64,000 bases of DNA, taken from the NCBI RefSeq assembly GCF_006363955.1, contig NZ_CP040948.1, forward strand, positions 2,356,001 through 2,420,000. The letters are read 5' to 3'. This document shows positions 16,743 through 25,351 of the stretch, in pieces; position 1 is the stretch's first letter; each line of letters opens with the position of its first letter. Below the pieces are notes generated by a model. It had not been told where the DNA came from, made no database searches, and saw only the letters and a list, made by a program, of their open reading frames with translations. The position numbers and the translations under genes were made by a program. The DNA comes from Methylophilus medardicus. GTDB lineage: Bacteria > Pseudomonadota > Gammaproteobacteria > Burkholderiales > Methylophilaceae.

Positions 16743-17531
16743 TTAACTGTGTACGTCCAGTGCTTGCGTAAAGGTTTTGCCTTCATTGTCAGTCGCAATT
16801 ACTTCGAGTTTACCCGGCGCTTCTGGAATGAAACTAAACTTCATGTAGGGGTCTTCGCTGGTGCCAACGCCAACATCCACAGTCATGACCTCTTTGCCAT
16901 TGTAGTGAAAGCTGGTTTTATTGATATAAAACGCAGGCACATAGCCTTGCGAAACCAAGTCACGTTGCAAGCCAGTCCGCATTACATGACGGATGTTAAA
17001 TGTCGCCGTCGCCGTTTCACCAAACTTTGGTGCATCCACATTTAATTTGATCTTACCTGCTGCAGCCCGCACTTCGGATTCATTGTTATCTACCGTGCCA
17101 CCACAGCCACCGGCAGCGCGAATCTCACGCTTGCCCATATACAATTTACCGTCTGCGGTTTCGCCAATTAGGCGAACAAACGAATCGGTCTCTTGGCGAA
17201 TGCGCGTCGACATCTGAAAGCCATTCAAGCTATCCGTTAAATGGTAGGTGGAGGCCAACTGAATCGGGTTTGCATCCACAATGACATACAGCTTTTTCAG
17301 CACCACGCCGTTGGCGGCAGCTTTGTCATAGGTAAATGTCACCGGCACCTGCGCACCGCTCTCCGCACGGCGCGGCCCGTCTATTTTCAAAAAATCGACC
17401 TCTTCAATGGTGCGCTTAGGAAAGAACGCTTCTTTCACCACCGCCCATAATTTGGGGTCTGCTTCTGCCTGTACCAGACCACTCATGGCCAATGCAACAA
17501 ACCCCATCATCCACAATCCTGTTTTTTTCAT
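16743..17531 (-). CDS. SoxYZ fusion carrier, quinoprotein-dehydrogenase-associated type (Sec-exported)
   Basis: A 262-residue periplasmic protein in which a SoxY-like domain (~25-145) is fused to a SoxZ-like domain (~155-262). The carrier cysteine, which in SoxY sits on a C-terminal GGCGG swinging arm, here lies at the junction: REIRAAGGCGGTVD, Cys143. The signal peptide is Sec-type (MKKTGLWMMGFVALAMSGLVQA). This architecture corresponds to the fused carriers found near PQQ-dependent alcohol dehydrogenases in methylotrophs; their substrate is not established. I use the ATG at 17531, which sits six bases after CAGGGG; the ATG two codons upstream would abut it. A CRP-like site lies 73 bases upstream. 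Confidence 0.88.
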   Translation of the reverse strand: MKKTGLWMMGFVALAMSGLVQAEADPKLWAVVKEAFFPKRTIEEVDFLKIDGPRRAESGAQVPVTFTYDKAAANGVVLKKLYVIVDANPIQLASTYHLTDSLNGFQMSTRIRQETDSFVRLIGETADGKLYMGKREIRAAGGCGGTVDNNESEVRAAAGKIKLNVDAPKFGETATATFNIRHVMRTGLQRDLVSQGYVPAFYINKTSFHYNGKEVMTVDVGVGTSEDPYMKFSFIPEAPGKLEVIATDNEGKTFTQALDVHS

Positions 17532-17603
17532 CGTCATCCCCTGGTCAAACTCACTATTTAATTGATCTAGCTTTAATTTTGATACGGATACACCTGCTTA
17601 ATA

Positions 17604-17619
17604 TGTGATGCATATCACA
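17604..17619. promoter_or_regulatory. CRP/FNR-superfamily binding site upstream of the SoxYZ fusion
   Basis: TGTGA - TGCATA - TCACA matches the CRP consensus TGTGA-N6-TCACA in all ten fixed positions, with the flanking A/T also symmetrical. It is centred about 80 bases before the SoxYZ start codon and just past the end of the upstream VOC gene, a typical activator position. Confidence 0.6.
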
Positions 17620-17636
17620 TTGAATGGCACATCTAA

Positions 17637-18065
17637 TTACAGCTTACTAGGGTCTCCTGAGGGACGCATCTCATAGTGCGGGTCTGCATACTCAGTAAAA
17701 TTCAGTTCAACGCCATTCCCTGCCGGATCACGCATATTGATTTGACGAATGCCATTGGCCAGAATCCGCGTGGTGTAATCGACGCCGAGTTTTTGCAGGT
17801 GTGCCTCCATGGCCGGCATATCTTGTGCGTTAAACGAGACATGATCATAGGTGCCATGCACATGCAACTGCGGGGGCGCGGCGGTTTTATATTCCGCCAG
17901 ATGCACCACAGCTTGGCCGCCAATATAGAGCCAGTAACCATAAGTGGTGCTCGCAACCCGTTTGCCGACGGTCAAACCCAACACATCGCAATAAAAATCG
18001 CGCAACAGATGCATGGTGTCGCGATCTGTTCGAAAGTTGACGTGATCAATTCCTGTCAGAGACAT
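17637..18065 (-). CDS. VOC-superfamily (glyoxalase/dioxygenase-like) protein
   Basis: A 142-residue protein of two beta-alpha-beta-beta-beta units. Likely metal ligands are His in TGIDHVNF, His in TYDHVSF and Glu in GNGVELNF, the layout of glyoxalase I and related enzymes. The RDPAGNGVEL motif is common in the family. Its exact reaction (glutathione-dependent isomerase, dioxygenase or epimerase) cannot be assigned. I start at MSLTGIDH (ATG ending 18065), since the longer frame adds residues unlike the family. Confidence 0.85.
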   Translation of the reverse strand: MSLTGIDHVNFRTDRDTMHLLRDFYCDVLGLTVGKRVASTTYGYWLYIGGQAVVHLAEYKTAAPPQLHVHGTYDHVSFNAQDMPAMEAHLQKLGVDYTTRILANGIRQINMRDPAGNGVELNFTEYADPHYEMRPSGDPSKL

Positions 18066-18133
18066 GATTTTCCAATCTGATAAGCACCGCATCCAAATCG
18101 AATGCAATTCGTTTGCGCAATATAGTACAAAAT

Positions 18134-18667
18134 TTAGTGTCCTTCAAATTGACACAACGCAAACGGTTGGACGCCGTTTGCCTGCAAATGTTGCACGCCG
18201 CCTAAATCTGGCAAGTCGATCACAAAAGCCGCATGGCGCACTTCAGCCCCAAGCTGACGAATTAAGCTGATCGCCGCCAACGCCGTGCCGCCCGTTGCAA
18301 TTAAGTCATCCACCAATAAAACACGCGCGCCCGCCGCAAGCGCATCTTGATGCACTTCAAGCGTATCTTCACCGTACTCGAGTGCATAGGTTTGTTTCAG
18401 CGTATCGGCTGGCAATTTACCTACTTTGCGCACAGGCACAAACCCAAGCCCTAGCTTGCTGGCAAGGGCGGCACCAATAATAAAGCCCCGTGCTTCAATC
18501 GCCACCACTTGGTCCAAGGCAATATCGGCATAATGCAGCGCTAATGTATCAATAGCGGCATTAAAGGCCTGTGCATCGTTGAGCAGGGTCGTAATGTCAC
18601 GAAATTGGATGCCAGCTTTGGGGTAGTCGGCAATCGTTCGGATGTAGGCACTAAAATCAATCATCAT
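18134..18667 (-). CDS. apt: Adenine phosphoribosyltransferase
   Basis: A 177-residue purine salvage enzyme that makes AMP from adenine and PRPP. Family landmarks are YPKAGIQFRDITTLLND, the FVPVRKVGKLP loop and the PRPP-binding motif RVLLVDDLIATGGTA. The start is one of two adjacent ATGs (18667 or 18664). The gene lies downstream of aspS on the same strand, but a strong terminator (18679-18711) ends only 12 bases before its start codon, so it must depend on read-through or on an unrecognised promoter. Confidence 0.95.
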   Translation of the reverse strand: MMIDFSAYIRTIADYPKAGIQFRDITTLLNDAQAFNAAIDTLALHYADIALDQVVAIEARGFIIGAALASKLGLGFVPVRKVGKLPADTLKQTYALEYGEDTLEVHQDALAAGARVLLVDDLIATGGTALAAISLIRQLGAEVRHAAFVIDLPDLGGVQHLQANGVQPFALCQFEGH

Positions 18668-18678
18668 GTGTCCGCCAA

Positions 18679-18711
18679 TAAAAAACGCGTCCACCCTAGG
18701 GTGACGCGTTT
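18679..18711 (-). terminator. Strong terminator between aspS and apt
   Basis: Reverse-strand stem ACGCGT..CACCC / GGGTG..ACGCGT with a single bulge and a TA turn, followed by six T (18679-18684). It stands 38 bases past the aspS stop codon and immediately before the apt ribosome binding site, so it may also act as an attenuator for apt. Confidence 0.85.
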
Positions 18712-18749
18712 AAACAGGGTGTGCTGCTGATCACACAAATAGCGCAGGA

Positions 18750-20540
18750 TTAGCTGCCAGCCGCATTTTGCTGACGCACACGAATGTGCAACTCGCGGAG
18801 TTGTTTCTCGTCCACCTCGTTGGGCGCATTCGTCATCAGACACTGCGCACGCTGCGTTTTCGGGAAGGCAATCACGTCACGAATCGATTCGGCACCAGCC
18901 ATCAACGTGACCAAACGGTCTAAGCCAAAGGCCAAACCACCGTGTGGAGGCGCACCATATTGCAATGCATCCAACAAGAAGCCAAATTTCTCTTGCGCTT
19001 CTTCTTTGCTGATTTTCAGAGCATCGAATACTTTTGACTGCACATCCTGTTGATGAATACGCACTGAACCACCGCCGACTTCCCAGCCGTTCAATACCAT
19101 GTCATAGGCTTTTGACAAACAAGCGCCCGGGTTGCTGACCAACAAATCTTCATGGCCATCTTTAGGCGCCGTGAACGGATGGTGCAGCGCAACCCAACGG
19201 TCGCCTTCTTCATCATGCTCAAACATTGGAAAATCCACCACCCACAATGGCGCCCAGTGACGACCATCCACATGGCCTTTTTCGTGGCCCACTTTGGTGC
19301 GCAAGGCACCTAACGCCTCGTTCACAATTTTGGCTTTATCCGCACCGAAGAACACGATATCGCCATTTTGCGCGCCAGTGCGCTCAATAATGGCTTGCAG
19401 CGCGTTGACGTGAATATTTTTCACAATAGGGCTTTGCAAACCCTCTTCATTTAACTTGGAAATATCGTTGATCTTGATGTAAGCCAACCCTTTGGCGCCA
19501 TAAATTTTCACAAACTCGGTGTAAGCGTCAATCTCAGAACGGCTGATGGCTGCGCCATTGGGCACACGAATCGCGGCAACGCGGCCACCGGCCATATTGG
19601 CGGCACCGGCGAATACTTTAAAATCAACATCTTTCATGACATCGCTCAGCTCGGTAATTTCGAGCGTCACACGCATGTCCGGCTTGTCAGAGCCGTAGCG
19701 ATTCATGGCTTCAGAGAAAGGCATCCGTGGAAACTTGGCTGGCAATTCTACGTTTTGTATTTTCTTGAGCATCTGGCGGATCATCTCTTCAACGATGTCC
19801 ATGATGTCATTTTCTTCAAGGAACGAAGTTTCAATGTCGACCTGTGTGAATTCTGGCTGACGATCAGCGCGCAAATCCTCGTCACGGAAACATTTTGTGA
19901 TTTGGAAATAGCGGTCAAAACCCGACACCATTAATAATTGTTTAAATAATTGCGGTGATTGCGGCAAGGCAAAGAACATGCCGTGATGCACACGCGACGG
20001 CACCAGATAATCACGCGCACCCTCTGGGGTCGAACGTGTCAACATCGGTGTCTCAATTTCGATAAACCCGTTATCGTCGAGATAATCGCGCAGATTTTTC
20101 GCCACTTTATACCGCAGCATCAGATTTTTCTGCATCGCCGGACGACGCAAATCGATATAGCGATGTTCCAAACGCACCGTTTCCGTCAGATTGTCATCAT
20201 CCAACATGAATGGAGGCGTCAACGACGCATTTAGCACCTCAATCTCGGTCGCCAGCATTTCTACCTCACCGGTAGGCAGATTGCTATTCACAGTTCCTTC
20301 AGGGCGTGCACGCACCTTACACACAACGCGTAACACAAATTCGTTACGTACCGTTTCAGCCACGGCGAATGCGTCCTTGGTGTCTGGGTCAATCACGATT
20401 TGCGCCAGACCTTCGCGATCACGCAAATCAATAAAAATCACGCCCCCATGGTCGCGACGACGGTGGGCCCAGCCACACAGTGTCACGGTTTGTCCGATAT
20501 GTTCGCGGTTCAAGTGACCGCAATAATGTGTACGCATCAT
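18750..20540 (-). CDS. aspS: Aspartyl-tRNA synthetase
   Basis: A 596-residue class II synthetase of the bacterial type. It has the anticodon-binding OB domain ([24 protein letters not shown]) at the N terminus, motif 2 [20 protein letters not shown], the GAD insertion in the middle and motif 3 [13 protein letters not shown] near the end. It charges tRNA-Asp (and in many betaproteobacteria also tRNA-Asn). It follows fmdB and the DUF502 gene in a conserved betaproteobacterial cluster, 32 bases after the latter. No Shine-Dalgarno sequence is apparent before the ATG pair. Confidence 0.98.
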   Translation of the reverse strand: MMRTHYCGHLNREHIGQTVTLCGWAHRRRDHGGVIFIDLRDREGLAQIVIDPDTKDAFAVAETVRNEFVLRVVCKVRARPEGTVNSNLPTGEVEMLATEIEVLNASLTPPFMLDDDNLTETVRLEHRYIDLRRPAMQKNLMLRYKVAKNLRDYLDDNGFIEIETPMLTRSTPEGARDYLVPSRVHHGMFFALPQSPQLFKQLLMVSGFDRYFQITKCFRDEDLRADRQPEFTQVDIETSFLEENDIMDIVEEMIRQMLKKIQNVELPAKFPRMPFSEAMNRYGSDKPDMRVTLEITELSDVMKDVDFKVFAGAANMAGGRVAAIRVPNGAAISRSEIDAYTEFVKIYGAKGLAYIKINDISKLNEEGLQSPIVKNIHVNALQAIIERTGAQNGDIVFFGADKAKIVNEALGALRTKVGHEKGHVDGRHWAPLWVVDFPMFEHDEEGDRWVALHHPFTAPKDGHEDLLVSNPGACLSKAYDMVLNGWEVGGGSVRIHQQDVQSKVFDALKISKEEAQEKFGFLLDALQYGAPPHGGLAFGLDRLVTLMAGAESIRDVIAFPKTQRAQCLMTNAPNEVDEKQLRELHIRVRQQNAAGS

Positions 20541-20572
20541 AATAATTTTATATAGTTAAAGTGGTGTTGCGG

Positions 20573-21172
20573 TTAATGGTGTTTAGACAAGGGCGCCACT
20601 GTACCCATGCTGATGATGTATTTCAAGGCCTGATCTACACTCATGTCGAGCGCAATCACATCCGCCTTAGGCAACATCAGAAAAAAACCGGAAGTTGGAT
20701 TGGGCGTCGTTGGCACGTAGACACTCACGTATTCCCCTGGCAAGTGGTTTGCAACATCGCCACCGGGTGTCCCCGTTAAAAAGGCGATCGTCCACACCCC
20801 TTGTCGTGGATACTGAATCAGTAATGCCTGACGAAAAGCATTGCCTGAATCAGAAAATAACGTATCAGACACTTGTTTGACGCTGGAATAAATAGACTTG
20901 ACCACCGGCACTCGAATCAGCAAGCCTTCCCACAACACGATCAGCTGCTGTCCAAAAATATTGGTTGCCACCAAGCCTGTGGTCAACACAATGGCAACGG
21001 TCAAGATGACGCCAAAGCCTGGAATATCGACCCCAAGCAACGCTTCAGGACGCCAAGAGACCGGCAATAACAGCAAGCTTTGATCAAGCGTTTGCACTAA
21101 AGTTTTAAGCACCCACACCGTAATAAACAGAGGGACTAGTACGAGCAAACCTGTGATGAAGTATTTTTTCAT
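20573..21172 (-). CDS. DUF502 family membrane protein
   Basis: A 199-residue protein with two strong membrane helices (KYFITGLLVLVPLFITVWVL near the start and FGVILTVAIVLTTGLVAT near 60-80). A conserved soluble part follows (PVVKSIYSSVKQVSDTLF, VWTIAFLTGTPGGDV, YVSVYVPTTPNPTSGFFLML). The family is widespread and of unknown function; plant relatives are named COV. I start at MKKYFIT because the longer frame overlaps fmdB. Middle gene of fmdB-DUF502-aspS. Confidence 0.9.
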   Translation of the reverse strand: MKKYFITGLLVLVPLFITVWVLKTLVQTLDQSLLLLPVSWRPEALLGVDIPGFGVILTVAIVLTTGLVATNIFGQQLIVLWEGLLIRVPVVKSIYSSVKQVSDTLFSDSGNAFRQALLIQYPRQGVWTIAFLTGTPGGDVANHLPGEYVSVYVPTTPNPTSGFFLMLPKADVIALDMSVDQALKYIISMGTVAPLSKHH

Positions 21173-21182
21173 GGGTGTTTTT

Positions 21183-21452
21183 TTAGTGGCAAGCACAGCC
21201 GGGGTTGCACTTGGCCGCTTCAGAACTGGTGGCGGTTTCTGCACTTGGTGAACTGCTGCTCGTCACCGGCTTGGTTTTGAAGTCAGTGGCATACCAACCA
21301 CTGCCTGTTAGTTGAAAGTTGGGCGCTGAGACCTGCTTACTGAAAGTCTGCTGCTGACACTGAGGACAAGCTTCAACACTGGGCGCAGACACTTTACGCA
21401 TCAGCTCTTGCTGAAAACCACATGCTGTACATTGGAAATCGTAGATAGGCAT
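21183..21452 (-). CDS. FmdB-family zinc ribbon protein
   Basis: An 89-residue protein with a small zinc ribbon, CTACG and CPQC forming the four-Cys site, opening with MPIYDFQCTACG as usual in the family. A Ser/Thr/Ala-rich tail ends in a second Cys group (CNPGCACH). Its role is unknown; the name comes from a putative regulator of formamidase. It heads the aspS cluster. A reverse-strand TATAAT at 21504-21509 is the likely -10. Confidence 0.9.
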   Translation of the reverse strand: MPIYDFQCTACGFQQELMRKVSAPSVEACPQCQQQTFSKQVSAPNFQLTGSGWYATDFKTKPVTSSSSPSAETATSSEAAKCNPGCACH

Positions 21453-21580
21453 TTGTTAACACAACCTGAAGGACAATTTGCTGAAAAAATTCGTCAAGCG
21501 CAAATTATACCTGATTCGCATTACAAATCATCAAAACTACTGCGATGTAATTGAATTAAAAAGACTTTAAGGAGCAAGAC

Positions 21581-21775
21581 ATGCAACAACTCTCACTCAA
21601 AATATCCTTTATGGTCAGCATGCTATTTTTCTTGGGGCTGACGAGTCGAGACCTGAATACGCACCATGCAATGGTGAGCCTAAGTCCTCAGTCACAGGCC
21701 GGCAAGGCGTTGCCTTTGCAACTGGCGAATTTGCTCTATGCTGAGCCACCCCTAAAAATCAAAAAAATGCAGTGA
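21581..21775 (+). CDS. Small hypothetical exported or membrane-anchored protein
   Basis: A 64-residue ORF with a strong AAGGAG seven bases before its ATG. It starts with a basic-hydrophobic segment (LKISFMVSMLFFLGLTS) that could be a signal peptide or anchor; the rest is polar with a basic end (PPLKIKKMQ). I recognise no family. It is isolated between fmdB (divergent) and gcvH (convergent, 17 bases apart). The binding site and leader-like start argue for a real gene; its length argues for caution. Confidence 0.5.
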   Translation: MQQLSLKISFMVSMLFFLGLTSRDLNTHHAMVSLSPQSQAGKALPLQLANLLYAEPPLKIKKMQ

Positions 21776-21792
21776 GGTTTACCGCAGCAAGT

Positions 21793-22167
21793 TTAACGCA
21801 GCTGCGCCTCATAAGCGGCTTGATCCATCAATGCGTCTGCGCCACTGGCATCCGCTGACAGCTTAAACAACCAAGTGTCATACGGTTGGTCATTAATGCG
21901 CTCAGGCGACGACAAAGCGTCTTCGTTTACGGCTTCAACAACCCCGGTTAAAGGCGCATAAACATCAGAGCCAGTTTTGACCGATTCGACTAATCCGCAA
22001 ACACTAAACTGCTGCACAGATTGCCCGACTTTTGGCGGATCAACAAATACCACATCCCCCAGCATCTCCTGCGCATAATCCGTAATACCCACCAGCCACA
22101 AACCGTCATCTGTCTGTGTGGCCCAAGTGTGGTCTTTTGAAAAGAAGTACTTCAGTCCTGCTGACAT
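21793..22167 (-). CDS. gcvH: Glycine cleavage system H protein
   Basis: A 124-residue lipoyl carrier. The lipoylated Lys64 sits in the family motif VESVKTGSDVYAPLTG, preceded by GITDYAQEMLGDVVFV. H protein shuttles the aminomethyl group between the P, T and L proteins and is also a relay for lipoate in some bacteria. The gene stands alone here: gcvT and gcvP are not in the window, so they lie elsewhere or the protein serves mainly in lipoate metabolism. Confidence 0.96.
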   Translation of the reverse strand: MSAGLKYFFSKDHTWATQTDDGLWLVGITDYAQEMLGDVVFVDPPKVGQSVQQFSVCGLVESVKTGSDVYAPLTGVVEAVNEDALSSPERINDQPYDTWLFKLSADASGADALMDQAAYEAQLR

Positions 22168-22344
22168 AGAATTTAAAAATCAAAAGTTTAATAGATAATT
22201 ATTGTGCCATAGTCTGAGAATCACGCCAAAACTTATTCAGACCGGCCGCCAATCGCTTAATTAGTTACAATAGAAAATTGCGATAAGTGATTGACGCTGA
22301 ATAATAACTGGGCAATAATGAAGCGGGTTTTAGGAAGGTTGATT

Positions 22345-23460
22345 ATGATTTTTTTCAAGCATTGTCTCAAAGTTTTGCTCGTGTGTACCATTGCTTTAGC
22401 ACCTGCGGGTCAAGCCACAGCAAAGTCACCCTCCAAGAAACACACCGTTTCAGCCGCTAAGAGTAAAAAATATAGCGCGCGTGTCTCTTCACAATACCGT
22501 GTGAATCCAGACAAAACCAAAGCCATGCGCCCAGTTAAATTGCATGCGCACGCCAGAAAAAGTGCCAAGCCAGCGTTAGACGCAGAAATGTTTGACTCGT
22601 TTGAAGGAAAATCGAGCAGCAATGCCAATCTGTCGATTGCGTCCACCAAAGCGCTGGTGATGAACCAAAATACACACGAGATCATTTATTCCAAAAATTT
22701 GGATACGCCGACCCCGATTGCATCCGTCACTAAACTGATGACAGCCATGGTGGTGTTGGATGCCAAACTGAATTTAAGTGACCAAGTTTCGATTACTGAC
22801 ATGGATGTGGATTACCTGAAAGGGACTTCTTCACGCCTACCCGTTGGTACCACCATGACCCGTGAGGATTTGCTGAACCTGGCATTGATTGCCTCAGAAA
22901 ATCGGGCGGCCTCAGCGTTAGCAACCACCTATCCAGGCGGCAAAGCGCGTTTCATTCAGGATATGAATGCAAAAGCCGCCAGCTTGGGTATGATGAATAC
23001 ACACTTTGAAGATTCCACTGGCTTAACCAGCAACAACGTTTCTACTGCCATGGACTTGGCGAAAATGGTGCATGCCGCGTATCAATACCCGCTCATTCGC
23101 CAAATCACCACCACCTCTGACTATGACTTAAGTGTTGGTCACAGACGCCAACCTATTCACTTTCACAATACCAACGCGCTCGTTCGCGAGAGCACCAATA
23201 GCAGTTGGGAAATCGGTCTGTCAAAAACGGGCTACATCAGTGAAGCCGGACGTTGCTTGGTGATGCAAGCAACAATTGCTGGAGAACCGCTGATTCTCGT
23301 CTTACTTGACTCGGTGGGCAAGTTAACCCGGATTGGTGATGCAAGACGTATCAAAAAATGGATGGAACATAACTACAGCACCCTTACCTCAGAGAAAGAG
23401 GGTAGCATCGTATTGACCGGTCTCTCGATGAGCAAATCATTGAGCGATGAATCGAACTAA
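22345..23460 (+). CDS. pbpG: D-alanyl-D-alanine endopeptidase, PBP7/PbpG type
   Basis: A 371-residue low-molecular-mass penicillin-binding protein (peptidase S11). A Sec signal peptide (MIFFKHCLKVLLVCTIALAPAGQATA) is followed by a Lys/Ser-rich linker and the catalytic domain: active-site SxxK in ASVTKLMTA, SxN in IASENRAAS and KTG in LSKTGYISEAG. It cleaves D-Ala-containing cross-links in periplasmic murein. I choose the ATG at 22345 because AGGAAGG stands six bases before it and the signal peptide begins there. Divergent from gcvH; followed by a good terminator. Confidence 0.94.
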   Translation: MIFFKHCLKVLLVCTIALAPAGQATAKSPSKKHTVSAAKSKKYSARVSSQYRVNPDKTKAMRPVKLHAHARKSAKPALDAEMFDSFEGKSSSNANLSIASTKALVMNQNTHEIIYSKNLDTPTPIASVTKLMTAMVVLDAKLNLSDQVSITDMDVDYLKGTSSRLPVGTTMTREDLLNLALIASENRAASALATTYPGGKARFIQDMNAKAASLGMMNTHFEDSTGLTSNNVSTAMDLAKMVHAAYQYPLIRQITTTSDYDLSVGHRRQPIHFHNTNALVRESTNSSWEIGLSKTGYISEAGRCLVMQATIAGEPLILVLLDSVGKLTRIGDARRIKKWMEHNYSTLTSEKEGSIVLTGLSMSKSLSDESN

Positions 23461-23480
23461 AGATATTGCACTTCTGACAA

Positions 23481-23513
23481 TAAAAAAACCCGCAAAATAT
23501 GCGGGTTTTTTAT
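23481..23513. terminator. Bidirectional terminator between pbpG and the DUF3106 gene
   Basis: Stem AAAAAACCCGC / GCGGGTTTTTT with a seven-base loop (23483-23511), serving the convergent genes on both sides. Confidence 0.9.
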
Positions 23514-23526
23514 TATCTGAGATGCA

Positions 23527-24039
23527 TCAATGGTCAGCGCCATCAAACTCCGGATCATAGCCTTCAGTAATGGCCGATTTCTGCTTGTGCTCGTTCCATT
23601 GCTTGCGGAGACCTTCTTTTTTCTCAGGGCTTAAGCTTTGAAACTGCTGGTATCGTTTGCGTGCATTCTCTCGTTCATACGGGGTCATGCGACTCCATTT
23701 CACTAGCTGACGCTGAATACGCTGCTGTTTTTGCGCATCCATTTTTGGATACTCTTTGGCAATATCCAGCATTTTCTCACGTTGCCATGGCCGAAGTTTA
23801 TCCCACTCACCGCCTAACGGGGCTAACACGGCACGCTGCTGATCCGTTAATTGCGACCACATAATATTGGCTGCAGGGTCATCCGGGGACAAGTCATTTT
23901 TGATCGCGCCGATGTCAGCCATGGCTAACCAGCGCTGCCCATGGTCTTCGCCATTGGTTTCCGCCTGCGCTACGCAAACGCTACCGACACCAATTGACCA
24001 GATGATCCACCCTAATATCATTGAATGATTTTGCATCAT
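23527..24039 (-). CDS. DUF3106 family secreted protein
   Basis: A 170-residue protein with an N-terminal signal peptide (ending CVAQAE) and a mature part rich in charged helical repeats: LTDQQRAVLAPL, LRPWQREKMLDIAKEYP, MTPYERENARKRYQQFQSLSPEKKEGLRKQW. This alternating pattern is typical of DUF3106, common in betaproteobacteria next to an ECF sigma gene and DUF3619, as here. It resembles periplasmic Spy/CpxP-like sensor helices, but that is only a resemblance. Third gene of the sigma-DUF3619-DUF3106 unit. Confidence 0.85.
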   Translation of the reverse strand: MMQNHSMILGWIIWSIGVGSVCVAQAETNGEDHGQRWLAMADIGAIKNDLSPDDPAANIMWSQLTDQQRAVLAPLGGEWDKLRPWQREKMLDIAKEYPKMDAQKQQRIQRQLVKWSRMTPYERENARKRYQQFQSLSPEKKEGLRKQWNEHKQKSAITEGYDPEFDGADH

Positions 24040-24109
24040 TTCTCATTGTTCCATTGTTTCAATGCACCACAGTTCACGACAAGATATCCTTTGAGTCAAG
24101 TGCGACGAT

Positions 24110-24481
24110 TCAGATATTCTCTGAATAGTGCCAAGCATCAAATCCGTTATCAACAAATGCCTCGAGCGGCAAATCATCGCTCAACAGCAAAGCGTCATCG
24201 TTCTGATTGGCCGACATCACAAACAAACCAAACGCAAACATGACAGACAAGGCTGCCATACCAGCCATTTTTGGGTGCCCAAAAGAAGCCCAGGACAGGA
24301 CATCCATCCAACCATGGCCTAATTGTGTTGATTCTGTGTAACGGTTGAGTGCTGCTTGTCGTGCCGCTGCCAAGCGCGTTTGTACTTCAGCAGACAAGGG
24401 CCGCTCATCTAGCTTGAGCCCCTCCACCCCTACTCGCAGTGGAGAAGGTAAGTCATCTTCCAAATGAGGTTGTTTCCTCAT
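24110..24481 (-). CDS. DUF3619 family protein, possible anti-sigma partner
   Basis: A 123-residue protein with a cytoplasmic N-terminal part (LKLDERPLSAEVQTRLAAARQAALNRY), one membrane helix (~73-89, MAGMAALSVMFAFGLFVM) and an acidic tail. This topology, and the position four bases after an ECF sigma gene, suggest a membrane-bound anti-sigma factor, though the family is officially uncharacterised. AAGGAG lies before the ATG. Confidence 0.82.
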   Translation of the reverse strand: MRKQPHLEDDLPSPLRVGVEGLKLDERPLSAEVQTRLAAARQAALNRYTESTQLGHGWMDVLSWASFGHPKMAGMAALSVMFAFGLFVMSANQNDDALLLSDDLPLEAFVDNGFDAWHYSENI

Positions 24482-24485
24482 GGCT

Positions 24486-25061
24486 TTACTCCTTTTTTTG
24501 CAATTTGCGGGTGCCGATTCCGGCTTGTTCTAATAATGCAGATAAGGCACTGACTGCTCGCGAACAATGCGTTTTAACGCTTCCTTCCGAACATCCCATG
24601 ACCGATGCGGTCTCCGCAACATCTAACTCTTCCCAATAACGCAGCACGAATGCTTCTCGTTGACGTAAAGGTAATTTTGCCAGGGCCTTTTCGATCAGCG
24701 CCATTATTTGCGACCGTTCCAACTGATCAGAGGGGTTGCTGCCTGCCTGCTCGACTTCGATTGTTTCCAGTAAGTCATACGCTTCTTCTTCAGACGAACC
24801 GAAGGACGAAAAAAGCGAGGTCCATAAGTTGCGCACCTTCTGCCGGCGCCAATAATCACGCGTGGTGTTTTGCAGAATACGTTGAAACAACATGGGATAT
24901 TCTTCTACAGGCTTGCTGGCGTATTTGTCCGCCAGCTTGAGCATGGCATCTTGGACGATATCGAGCGCAGCATGATCATCACGCACCGCATAAGCGGTTT
25001 GCCTGAAGGCTCGCTTTTCAATTTGACGTAAAAAATCCGATAGTTCTTGCGCACTCGCCAC
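24486..25061 (-). CDS. ECF-type RNA polymerase sigma factor
   Basis: A 191-residue sigma-70 family protein. Region 2 is seen at DDHAALDIVQDAMLKLADKY and YPMLFQRILQNTTRDYWRRQ, region 4 at LPLRQREAFVLRYWEELD followed by VMGCSEGSVKTHCSRAVSAL. The start is GTG at 25061, with GAGGA at a good distance; no better ATG exists. It leads the DUF3619-DUF3106 unit, a conserved betaproteobacterial trio with unknown stimulus. Confidence 0.92.
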   Translation of the reverse strand: MASAQELSDFLRQIEKRAFRQTAYAVRDDHAALDIVQDAMLKLADKYASKPVEEYPMLFQRILQNTTRDYWRRQKVRNLWTSLFSSFGSSEEEAYDLLETIEVEQAGSNPSDQLERSQIMALIEKALAKLPLRQREAFVLRYWEELDVAETASVMGCSEGSVKTHCSRAVSALSALLEQAGIGTRKLQKKE

Positions 25062-25351
25062 TACAAATCCTCTTCCCCGAGATCGTCAACACTTGACGCT
25101 GACGTGCGTGCATTTTTTGAGACATTATTGTGATGGATGGCCTGTCACCAAAGAAATATGCACTGTTTTATCTCCCTGTCGCCTGCGAGTATATCAGTTT
25201 TAAATTTATTTACTGTTAGAATAAGCTGCAAGGCCGCGAAAGTTCGGTCGCCCTTTTTGATGATTATAAAAACAAGCCCCATGGCCATGATAAATCCATC
25301 GCAAACGGCACAGTTATGTGCCTGTTGCAGCACGCTGCTGGAGTCGGTTGA

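Noticed and set aside
16743-17531. Complete thiosulfate-oxidising Sox operon
   Set aside because: Only fused SoxYZ carriers are present; no soxA, soxX, soxB or soxCD in the window.
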